Source: Stenotrophomonas maltophilia
Lineage (GTDB): Bacteria > Pseudomonadota > Gammaproteobacteria > Xanthomonadales > Xanthomonadaceae
NCBI RefSeq assembly: GCF_900186865.1
Contig: NZ_LT906480.1
Span: 2,374,001 to 2,438,000 of the forward strand
Length of the DNA stretch: 64,000 bases
Direction: 5' to 3'
Part shown: positions 57,433 to 64,000 of the stretch, one piece after another
How positions within the stretch are numbered: the first letter of the stretch is position 1
Layout: each line of letters opens with the position of its first letter
The notes under the pieces: model-generated
What the model saw: the letters and a program-made list of their open reading frames with translations, nothing else
Databases searched by the model: none
Told to the model about the DNA's origin: nothing
Translations under genes and position numbers: made by a program

Positions 57433-58212
57433 TCACGCCGGATTGAAGCTCGCCGCCAACGTACCCACGGTCAGCACCCAGCCATCCACCAGCACGAACA
57501 GCAGGATCTTGAACGGTGCCGACACCAGCATCGGCGACAGCATCATCATGCCCATCGACATCAGCACGCCGGCCACGACCAGGTCGATGATCACGAACGG
57601 GATGAAGATCAGGAAGCCGATCTCGAAAGCGGTTTTCAGCTCGCTGGTGACGAACGATGCGACCAGCACCGGGAACGGGATGGCGTCGGGGCTGGCGTAG
57701 GTGCCGTGCCCGGCGATGCCGGCGAAGGTCATCAGGTCGGTCTCCCGGATCTGCGCCAGCATGAAGCCGCGCAACGGCGTGGTGGTCAGCGTCCAGGCGG
57801 TCTGGAAGTCGATCTCGCCATTGAGGTACGGCGCCATGCCGGTGCTCCAGGCCTTGTCCCAGGTCGGCATCATCACCATCGCGGTGAGGAACAGGGCCAG
57901 GCCCAGCAGCACCTGGTTGGACGGGGTCTGCCCGGTACCCAGCGCCTGGCGCAGCAGGCCCAGCACGATGATGATGCGGGTGAACGAGGTCAGCACCAGC
58001 AACATCGACGGGATCAGGGTGATCGCCGTCATCAGCAGCAGGGTCTGCAGCGGCAGGCTGACCGGCGCACCTCCGATCTTGCCGACGTTGATGTCCGGCA
58101 GTGGCGTGGTCGGTGCGCCGGGTGCAGCGCAGGCCAGTGCCGGCAACAGGCACAGGGCGAGCATCAGCAGCCACGGCATCAGGGTGGCAAGACGGGTACG
58201 GGTGACACGCAT
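57433..58212 (-). CDS. fliP: Flagellar export protein FliP
   Basis: Core of the export gate. From ATG 58212 the product has 259 residues with a cleavable signal (TLMPWLLMLALCLLPALACA) and four helices. Family motifs are TSFTRIIIVLGLLRQALGTG, PTWDKAW and FEIGFLIFIPFVIIDLVV. The frame is open further upstream, through fliO, but that part is a shadow. It starts one base after the fliO stop. Confidence 0.95.
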   Translation of the reverse strand: MRVTRTRLATLMPWLLMLALCLLPALACAAPGAPTTPLPDINVGKIGGAPVSLPLQTLLLMTAITLIPSMLLVLTSFTRIIIVLGLLRQALGTGQTPSNQVLLGLALFLTAMVMMPTWDKAWSTGMAPYLNGEIDFQTAWTLTTTPLRGFMLAQIRETDLMTFAGIAGHGTYASPDAIPFPVLVASFVTSELKTAFEIGFLIFIPFVIIDLVVAGVLMSMGMMMLSPMLVSAPFKILLFVLVDGWVLTVGTLAASFNPA

Positions 58213-58213
58213 G

Positions 58214-58633
58214 TCAGGGGTCCTTGCGCAGCCGCTGCTGCAGCAGCTGGGCGAAATTCGGAAGATTCTTGAAGTCCGGCACGCGCACGGGCGCGGGCGG
58301 CGGCAGCGGTTCGGGCAGGGTGTGCAGGGTGTTGATGCCGCCGGCGGTGACGCCCAGCAGCAGCTGCTGGCCGTTGACCTCGACCACCACCACGCGCTCC
58401 TTGGCACCGACACTCAGGCTGGCCACCACCTTCATGCCTTCGGCCGGGCGGAAACCACTGCCGGGCAGGCGCTTGAGCAGCCAGCCGAGGCCGATGACCA
58501 GCGCCAGCACTGCCAGCAGCGCCAGCACCGCGCCGAACAGGCTCGGTGCGGCGGCTGCGTGCTGGCCGATCTGCGGGCCGGCCGGAGCGGCGGTCTTGCC
58601 GACCGCCAGCAGGGCGGAGGCCAGCAGGCTCAA
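58214..58633 (-). CDS. fliO: Flagellar assembly protein FliO
   Basis: Helps to assemble FliP rings. The 139-residue protein has one membrane helix (about 33-53, VLALLAVLALVIGLGWLLKR) and a short cytoplasmic domain with KVVASLSVGAKERVVVVEV. ATG 58633 overlaps fliN by four bases. Confidence 0.9.
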   Translation of the reverse strand: MSLLASALLAVGKTAAPAGPQIGQHAAAAPSLFGAVLALLAVLALVIGLGWLLKRLPGSGFRPAEGMKVVASLSVGAKERVVVVEVNGQQLLLGVTAGGINTLHTLPEPLPPPAPVRVPDFKNLPNFAQLLQQRLRKDP

Positions 58634-58965
58634 CGCAGTCTCCGGATCCGCTCGCTCGGGCTGACCACATCGGTCAGGCGCACGCCGAAGCGGTCATTGA
58701 TCACCACCACTTCGCCATGGGCGATCAGGGTGCCGTTGACGAACACATCCAGCGACTCGCCGGCACCACGTTCCAGTTCCACCACCGAACCCTGGTTGAG
58801 CTGCAGCAGGTTGCGGATCGGCAGGCGCGCGCGACCGACTTCCAGCGACAGCGTCACCGGTACGTCGAGGATCACGTCCAGGTTCAGGTCCGGGCCGTTC
58901 GCCTCATCGGCCTGCAGGCTGCTGAACTGGGCCGGAGTGGGTTCGAGGGCGTCGATATCGTTCAT
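58630..58965 (-). CDS. fliN: Flagellar C-ring protein FliN
   Basis: Switch-complex component that also docks FliH. From ATG 58965 the product has 111 residues with a SpoA/SurfA fold: LDVILDVPVTLSLEVGRARL and LNQGSVVELERGAGESLDV. It overlaps fliM by four bases. The upstream extension of the frame is a shadow of fliM. Confidence 0.95.
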   Translation of the reverse strand: MNDIDALEPTPAQFSSLQADEANGPDLNLDVILDVPVTLSLEVGRARLPIRNLLQLNQGSVVELERGAGESLDVFVNGTLIAHGEVVVINDRFGVRLTDVVSPSERIRRLR

Positions 58966-59966
58966 TGCGGGTCTTCCTGGATGACGGGTACGCGCGGGCG
59001 GGTGCCCGGCGGATGGGTAGCGGTGATCTTCACGGCGTTCATGCCGTTGGCGATGCCGAACTCGCCGGTGAACACCGGGATGTTCTCCACGCACACCGGC
59101 ACCTGCGGGCTCAGCTCGATCGGCAGGATGTCGCCGACCTTCAGCTGGGTCAGGTCACGCAGGGTCATGCGCTTGCTGGCCAGTACGCTGGACAGGGTGA
59201 CTTCGGCGATGTTGAGCTGTTCACGCAGGGTCTTGCCCCAGCTCTCGTCGCGGTCGTTGCGGTCGCTCTGGATGCCGGCGTCGAGCAGCTCGCGGATCGG
59301 CTCCAGCATCGAATACGGCAGGGTGACGTGGATGTCGCCACCGCCGCCATCGAGTTCGACGTGCAGGCGGCACACCACCACGTATTCGCGCGGCGTCACG
59401 ATGTTGGCGAAGTGCGGGTTGATCTCCGAGTTGATGTACTCGAAGTCGACGTCCATCACCGGTGCCCAGGCCTCGCGCAGGTCGGCGAAGGTCTGCTTGA
59501 GCAGCAGGTGGATCACCCGCATTTCGGTGGCGGTGAACTCGCGGCCTTCGATGCGGGTGGGGTAGCGCCCGTCGCCACCGAAGAAGTTGTCGACGATGGC
59601 GAACACCAGGGTCGGCTCGAACACGATCAGGCCGGTACCGCGCAGCGGCTTGAAGCGGATCAGGTTCAGGTTGGTCGGCACATACAGCGAGTGCATGTAG
59701 TCGTTGAACTTGATCAGCTCGATGCCGCGCACCGACAGCTCGGCCGAGCGGCGGATCAGGTTGAACAGGCCGATCCGCCACAGGCGCGCGAAACGCTCGT
59801 GGACCATTTCCAGGGTCGGCATGCGACCGCGGATGATGCGGTCCTGGCTGGCGAAGTCGTACGAGCGCGCTTCGCCTGACGGCGGTTCCGGATCGGTTTC
59901 GACCGCGCCGCTGTCCACGCCGTGGAGCAGGGCATCGATCTCGTCCTGGGACAACAGATCATTCAT
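58962..59966 (-). CDS. fliM: Flagellar motor switch protein FliM
   Basis: C-ring protein that binds CheY-P and sets rotation direction. The 334-residue protein has the N-terminal CheY-docking peptide LLSQDEIDALLHG, the middle CheC-like domain (RGTGLIVFEPTLVFAIVDNF, DNFFGGDGR) and a C-terminal SpoA domain ending near VFTGEFGIANGMNAVKI. It lies 10 bases after fliL. Confidence 0.96.
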   Translation of the reverse strand: MNDLLSQDEIDALLHGVDSGAVETDPEPPSGEARSYDFASQDRIIRGRMPTLEMVHERFARLWRIGLFNLIRRSAELSVRGIELIKFNDYMHSLYVPTNLNLIRFKPLRGTGLIVFEPTLVFAIVDNFFGGDGRYPTRIEGREFTATEMRVIHLLLKQTFADLREAWAPVMDVDFEYINSEINPHFANIVTPREYVVVCRLHVELDGGGGDIHVTLPYSMLEPIRELLDAGIQSDRNDRDESWGKTLREQLNIAEVTLSSVLASKRMTLRDLTQLKVGDILPIELSPQVPVCVENIPVFTGEFGIANGMNAVKITATHPPGTRPRVPVIQEDPQ

Positions 59967-59976
59967 CGGTGGGCCC

Positions 59977-60492
59977 TTACTGGGTCACGAAGCTGGTGAA
60001 CAGCAGGTCGTCGGCACCATTGCTGCCGGTCTCGGCCTTTAGCACTTTCTGCACTTCGGCCAGCGACGCAGCCTGCAGCTTCTGCTTGCCGGCGACATCG
60101 GCGATCTGGTCCGGGCTGACCTGCGAGAACAGCATCAGCAGGCGTGCGCGGATGGCGGGTGCATGGGTCTTGATCGCTTCCAGCGCAGCCGGGTCACGGG
60201 TCATCAGCTGCACTTCCAGCTGCAGGTAGCGCGGACCGTCGACCGGGCCGTTGAGGTTGACCACGAATGCGGGGTCCAGCGCGAAGTACTGTGCCGGTGC
60301 CGGAGTGCTGGCCTTCTTCGGCGCCTGCGCGGCCTTGTCTTCGTGCTTGGACTGGGTGAAGAACCAGACGCCGCCACCGGCGGCAGCGGCGGCCAGTACG
60401 GCCACCAGCGCGGTGATCAGGATCGGACTGCGCGGCTTGGCGGCCTTGTCCTTCTCGGCGGTCTTCTTGGTTTTGTCAGCGGCTGCGGCCAC
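59977..60492 (-). CDS. fliL: Flagellar basal-body protein FliL
   Basis: Membrane protein around the stator that supports torque. The 171-residue protein has a Lys-rich cytoplasmic start, one helix (about 24-46, [20 protein letters not shown]) and a periplasmic SPFH-like domain (AQYFALDPAFVVNLNGPVDG, RYLQLEVQLMTRDP). The GTG start at 60492 has AGGAG nine bases upstream. It heads fliLMNOPQR with a sigma-54-type promoter 35 bases upstream. Confidence 0.93.
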   Translation of the reverse strand: MAAAADKTKKTAEKDKAAKPRSPILITALVAVLAAAAAGGGVWFFTQSKHEDKAAQAPKKASTPAPAQYFALDPAFVVNLNGPVDGPRYLQLEVQLMTRDPAALEAIKTHAPAIRARLLMLFSQVSPDQIADVAGKQKLQAASLAEVQKVLKAETGSNGADDLLFTSFVTQ

Positions 60493-60527
60493 GGGGTGAA
60501 GCTCCTGAGGGTTGCTTCACCGGGATA

Positions 60528-60543
60528 TGCAAGGGGTGTGCCG
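60528..60543 (-). promoter_or_regulatory. Sigma-54 promoter of fliLMNOPQR
   Basis: Minus strand CGGCACACCCCTTGCA, very close to TGGCACG-N4-TTGCA, with GG and GC 12 bases apart; 35 bases before the fliL start. Confidence 0.8.
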
Positions 60544-60684
60544 AAGGCGGGGCAGAGGGGTGCGACGGAATTCCGTCGGGGGGCGGTGGGGCCGTGCGGA
60601 GCAAGCTCCGCACCCACCAACGCGATACTGGCCGGTGCGGCTCCATTGCCCCGGTGCCCTGATGGGCGCCAACCGCCCCGCCCT

Positions 60685-60709
60685 GGTGGGTGCCAACCTT
60701 GGTTGGCAC
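60685..60709. repeat. REP unit downstream of fliK
   Basis: Palindrome GTGCCAACC/GGTTGGCAC, five bases from the fliK stop codon, a SMAG-like variant. The rest of the 222-base gap holds the fliL promoter and no gene. Confidence 0.65.
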
Positions 60710-60714
60710 GCCTG

Positions 60715-61872
60715 TCAGGCGTAGGCGTCCAGCAACCCGCGCTGGCGGATCAACTGCGCGGACGACACGTTGGTGTCGCCGGGCGACGGTTCTCCGTCAC
60801 CGGCGGTCCCACCGTTGCCAGATGCTCCCGACGCATTGCCGTCGCCCCCCGGGGCCTGGTGGCCAACATCAGCGTGTGCCAGCTGGAAGCCCTGTTCGCC
60901 CAGCAGCTCGCGCAGGCGCGGCAGGCTGCTTTCCAGAGCCTGTCGCACGTCCACGTGCGGGCTGCTGAAGCTGGCGTGCACCTTGTCGCCGTTCAACTGC
61001 AGGCGAACATCCACCGGGCCCATGTCATCCGGGCTCAGGCGGATATGGGCGTGGCCGATTTTCTGGTCGGCCAGCCAGCCCAGGCGTGCGCCAATGGCCT
61101 GGTCGAAGCCGTCGTCACCCAGCACCGGCTTCGGTGTGGGTTCGCCATTGAAGATCGCGTTGCCGGTGGCGAGCGCCGCCTTCAGGTCCTGTACGGCGGC
61201 CCCCGCCGGTGCATGCAGCAGTGGTGCACTGGCGCGGTCGCCAACGGCGGCCACGTCACTGCCTTCGCCGCGCTCGCTGCGCTTGCCGGGCAGGATCATC
61301 TCCGGCAGTGGCAGCGCGCTGGCATCGCCCGCGCTGGTCGCCGCCGGTTTGCCGTCGGCCGTCGCTGCGGCGGCCGCTGCTGGGGCAGTTGCAGGCAGTG
61401 CCGGATTCGCGGCAGGGGCAACGGGCAGTGCGCTGCCGTCGCTGGCCTGCGACGGTGCAGCGGTGGTCGGCAGGGCAGCGGCCGCATCCACGGGCGTCGG
61501 CATCGCCAGCACCAGGCCGGCCAGACCGAGCGGCGGCCAAGGGGCGTCTTCGGTCGCGGCGGGCTTGTCCTTGTCGGTAGCGGGTGCAGCCGGGGTCACG
61601 GCAACGGGCGGCAGCGGCGGCGCTTCAGCGGTTACCGCTTCGGCGTCGCTACGTTCGCCTGGTGCCTGGCCACTGCTGTCAGTGGTCGACGGCTGGCTCG
61701 ACGTGGATGGCGACGGCGTGGTGGCGCTGCCGGCAGGGGCGGGTGCAGAGGGCGCGCCATCCTGCAGCAGCTGGCTGAAGTCCTTTCCGCCTTCGCTGCG
61801 CGGGGCGCGCGCCGCACTGTTGCTGGTGGCCGGCGTGGCAGGGTTGGCGCTGCCGGCGAGTGGGGAGGGCAT
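60715..61872 (-). CDS. fliK: Flagellar hook-length control protein FliK
   Basis: Secreted ruler that measures hook length and triggers FlhB switching. The protein of about 385 residues has a long Ala/Pro/Ser/Thr-rich, low-complexity N-terminal two-thirds and a conserved C-terminal domain (about 255-330; HAHIRLSPDDMGPVDVRLQL, LRELLGEQGFQLAHADV). ATG 61872 shares one base with the fliJ stop; GTG 61875 is an alternative that overlaps by four. Confidence 0.92.
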   Translation of the reverse strand: MPSPLAGSANPATPATSNSAARAPRSEGGKDFSQLLQDGAPSAPAPAGSATTPSPSTSSQPSTTDSSGQAPGERSDAEAVTAEAPPLPPVAVTPAAPATDKDKPAATEDAPWPPLGLAGLVLAMPTPVDAAAALPTTAAPSQASDGSALPVAPAANPALPATAPAAAAAATADGKPAATSAGDASALPLPEMILPGKRSERGEGSDVAAVGDRASAPLLHAPAGAAVQDLKAALATGNAIFNGEPTPKPVLGDDGFDQAIGARLGWLADQKIGHAHIRLSPDDMGPVDVRLQLNGDKVHASFSSPHVDVRQALESSLPRLRELLGEQGFQLAHADVGHQAPGGDGNASGASGNGGTAGDGEPSPGDTNVSSAQLIRQRGLLDAYA

Positions 61873-62339
61873 CACGAGCGACCTCCCTGCTCGGTGCCGT
61901 CCTGGTCTTCGGCCTGGACCAGGCGCGCGCGGCGCGCACCGATATCGTCCATCTCGCGCTGGTCGCGGCGGTCGGTCACCACTTTTTCCTGCGCGCGATA
62001 GCTCGCGGCCAGCTGTTCCAGCACGGCCTTGTCACGGCTGGCCAGGATCAGCCGGGCGCGCTCGGCTTCCACCTTTTCGCGGTTGCCATTGACCGTGGCC
62101 TGCTGCTGTTCGACGGCACTGTCCAACCGGTCGAGGAAAGCGCGTCGGTTCAGCAGCTGCGCCGGGCTGGTGGCGGCCATCTGAGCGTTGGCGTACTCCT
62201 CGGCGTAGCGGCGCAGTTCGTCCAGTCGCGATAGATGGGTATCGAGCACGCGCTGGCGTTCGGCCAGGTCGCGGGCAACCGCGTCCTCGTGTTCCTGGGC
62301 CCGCTTGAGCAGGGGATCAATGCGCTTGGACTGGTTCAT
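61872..62339 (-). CDS. fliJ: Flagellar export chaperone FliJ
   Basis: Small coiled-coil protein that sits in the FliI ring and escorts export chaperones. The 155-residue protein is charged and nearly all helical (KRIDPLLKRAQEHEDAVARD, then REKVEAERARLILASRDKAV). It lies three bases after fliI. Confidence 0.9.
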   Translation of the reverse strand: MNQSKRIDPLLKRAQEHEDAVARDLAERQRVLDTHLSRLDELRRYAEEYANAQMAATSPAQLLNRRAFLDRLDSAVEQQQATVNGNREKVEAERARLILASRDKAVLEQLAASYRAQEKVVTDRRDQREMDDIGARRARLVQAEDQDGTEQGGRS

Positions 62340-62342
62340 GGC

Positions 62343-63728
62343 TTAATTCTCTTGTTCCACCAGGCGCTGCAGCGCCGCCTGGCTGTGCGGGAGATCTGCG
62401 GCCTTGGTAACGTCCTGGCCGAGGAACTCCATGATTTCCGGCCAGCGTTCCAGGGCTTCGTCGGTGGCCGCGTCGTTGCCGCGCTGGTAGGCACCGATGG
62501 CGATCAGGTCACGGTTGGCCGAGTAGGCCGAGACCAGTCGCTTCAATTTGCGGATGCGCAGGCGCCACGGCTCGTCGGCGATTTCCGTGACCACGCGGCT
62601 GACCGACGATTCAACGTCGATGGCCGGGTACAGGCCGCTGTCGGCCACGCGCCGCGAGAGCAGGATGTGGCCGTCGAGGATCGCGCGCGCCGCATCGGCG
62701 ATCGGGTCCTGCGGATCATCGCCTTCGGTCAGCACCGTGTAGAACGCAGTGATCGAGCCACGGCCCTTGGCGCCATTGCCGGCGCGTTCGACCAGTGCCG
62801 GCAGCTTGGCGAACACCGACGGCGGGTAGCCGCGGGTGGTCGGCGGCTCGCCCACCGACAGGCCGATCTCGCGCTGTGCCTGGGCAAAGCGGGTCAGCGA
62901 GTCCATCAGCAGCAGCACGTTCAGTCCCTGGTCGCGGAACCATTCGGCGATGGCGGTAGCGCGGTAGGCACCGTGCAGGCGCGCCAGCGGCGGCCGGTCG
63001 GCGGGACTGGCCACCACCACGGCGCGGCGCAGGCCTTCCTCGCCCAGCGTGGTCTCGACGAAATCGCGCACTTCGCGGCCACGTTCACCGATCAGGCCGA
63101 CCACGATCACGTCGGCGGCGGTGTAGCGGGTCATCATGCCCAGCAATGTCGACTTGCCGACGCCGGAGCCGGCGAACAGGCCGACGCGCTGGCCGCGGCC
63201 GATCGGCAGCAGCGCGTTGATCGCGCGCACGCCCACGTCCAGCGGCTGGGTGATCGGTTCGCGCGCCAGTGGATTGATCGACACGCCGGCCATGCCGACA
63301 TGGCCTTCGGCGCGGATCGGGCCCTTGCCGTCCAGCGGCACGCCATCGCTGTCGATGACGCGGCCAAGCAGGCCTTCGCCCACTTCCACGCCACCGCGGC
63401 GCGCCGATGGCACCACCCGCGCATTGGGCAACAGGCCATGCAGCTCGGCACTGGGCATCAGGTAAGTGCGCTCGCCGGCGAAGCCGACCACTTCGGCATC
63501 GACCCAGCCGCCGTCGACCACTTCCACCTTGCAGCTGGCCCCTAGCGGCGCCTCGCAGCCGACGGCTTCCAGGGTCAGTCCGACTGCGCGGCGCAGCACG
63601 CCTTCGCGGATCAGGCCACGGCCATGGGCGGTATCCACGCGCAGTCCATCGAGCCGACGGGCCAGGCGCAGGTTGCGGGCCATGGCCCAGTCGGCCGGTG
63701 GCGGCGTCGGCTGCGGATCGGGGTTCAT
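62343..63728 (-). CDS. fliI: Flagellar export ATPase FliI
   Basis: F1-beta-like ATPase that energises and orders flagellar export. The 461-residue protein has Walker A GLFAGSGVGKSTLLG, Walker B LNVLLLMDSLTRFAQ and the family signature PPSVFAKLPALVERAG. It overlaps fliH by four bases (ATGA). Confidence 0.97.
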   Translation of the reverse strand: MNPDPQPTPPPADWAMARNLRLARRLDGLRVDTAHGRGLIREGVLRRAVGLTLEAVGCEAPLGASCKVEVVDGGWVDAEVVGFAGERTYLMPSAELHGLLPNARVVPSARRGGVEVGEGLLGRVIDSDGVPLDGKGPIRAEGHVGMAGVSINPLAREPITQPLDVGVRAINALLPIGRGQRVGLFAGSGVGKSTLLGMMTRYTAADVIVVGLIGERGREVRDFVETTLGEEGLRRAVVVASPADRPPLARLHGAYRATAIAEWFRDQGLNVLLLMDSLTRFAQAQREIGLSVGEPPTTRGYPPSVFAKLPALVERAGNGAKGRGSITAFYTVLTEGDDPQDPIADAARAILDGHILLSRRVADSGLYPAIDVESSVSRVVTEIADEPWRLRIRKLKRLVSAYSANRDLIAIGAYQRGNDAATDEALERWPEIMEFLGQDVTKAADLPHSQAALQRLVEQEN

Positions 63729-64000
63729 GCATTGGCTCCGGTCTGGCGGATCACCGCGTCCAGCGCGCCGCGCAGGCGGGCTTCCAGGGTGCCGTCGATG
63801 CGCACGGCTTCGGCGTGCACGCGTAGATCGCCGCGGCTGAGGCTGGTGTCTGGCACCAGGCGCTGTTGTGGCGGCAGGCTCAACAGCGGGGCGAGGGCGG
63901 CGATGTCATCCGGATGCAGTCGCACTTCGACCTCGCGGGTGCTGCCACCCACCGCGTCGATGGCCTCACCGACCAGCTGTGCCAGCAGTGCCGGGTCAGC
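63725..64000 (-). CDS. fliH: Flagellar export regulator FliH, 3' part
   Basis: Only the C-terminal 91 codons are inside the window; the start lies beyond its right edge. The visible part reads ADPALLAQLVGEAIDAVGGS at the edge and continues with REVEVRLHPDDIAALAPLL, VPDTSLSRGDLRVHAEAVRI and a final helix. This is the V-ATPase E-subunit-like domain that binds and restrains FliI. It overlaps fliI by four bases. Confidence 0.88.
   Translation of the reverse strand, partial: ADPALLAQLVGEAIDAVGGSTREVEVRLHPDDIAALAPLLSLPPQQRLVPDTSLSRGDLRVHAEAVRIDGTLEARLRGALDAVIRQTGANA

Overview
The window is one chromosomal segment of a high-GC gammaproteobacterium of the Xanthomonadaceae, most likely the Stenotrophomonas maltophilia complex. 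The grounds are an Rpf/DSF locus whose sensor kinase has a doubled membrane input domain, many short palindromes headed GTAG (the SMAG-type REPs of S. maltophilia), and a continuous flagellar/chemotaxis locus arranged as in Xanthomonas and Stenotrophomonas. No tRNA, rRNA, CRISPR, prophage or insertion sequence was seen.

Region 1 (39-19482) holds quorum sensing and central metabolism. rpfG and rpfC (+) converge on rpfF and rpfB (-), giving DSF synthesis, sensing and c-di-GMP output. The choline-to-glycine-betaine genes betIBA (-) and the divergent transporter betT (+) follow, around a perfect 28-bp palindrome that should be the BetI operator. Next come aconitase acnA, a small secreted BamE-like protein, an AbrB/PIN toxin-antitoxin pair with an operator overlapping its -10 box, and aconitase acnB.

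Region 2 (19574-44856, nearly all -) holds two chemosensory systems side by side. System A is STAS-cheY-cheA, three chemoreceptors, cheW, ycgR, a secreted OB-fold-like protein and cheR-cheD-cheB; all three receptors end in DWQEF, a CheR-docking pentapeptide. System B is the flagellar-type set cheY-cheZ-cheA-motC-motD-parC-parP and has no cheB or cheR of its own here. Seven sequences matching the sigma-28 (FliA) consensus with an exact 11-base spacer lie in front of these units, so most of the region reads as one FliA regulon. Two related secreted proteins of unknown function sit downstream of cheB.

Region 3 (44914-64000, all -) is the flagellar core: fliA, fleN, flhF, flhA and flhB, then fliR-fliQ-fliP-fliO-fliN-fliM-fliL, then fliK-fliJ-fliI and the 3' part of fliH, which runs off the window. 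Candidate sigma-54 promoters precede flhB and fliL. An S15-type hydrolase and an MHYT-GGDEF-EAL protein are inserted between flhB and fliR.

Together the genes describe one decision circuit. DSF and RpfG lower c-di-GMP, YcgR and the MHYT protein read or set c-di-GMP, FlhF/FleN place the flagellum, and ParC/ParP place the chemoreceptor array at the pole. The points most worth following are the RpfH-RpfC fusion with an internal start, the repeat-bearing N-terminus of ParP, the FliA-linked secreted OB-fold protein, the paired secreted paralogues, and the cluster of long inverted repeats between receptor genes.
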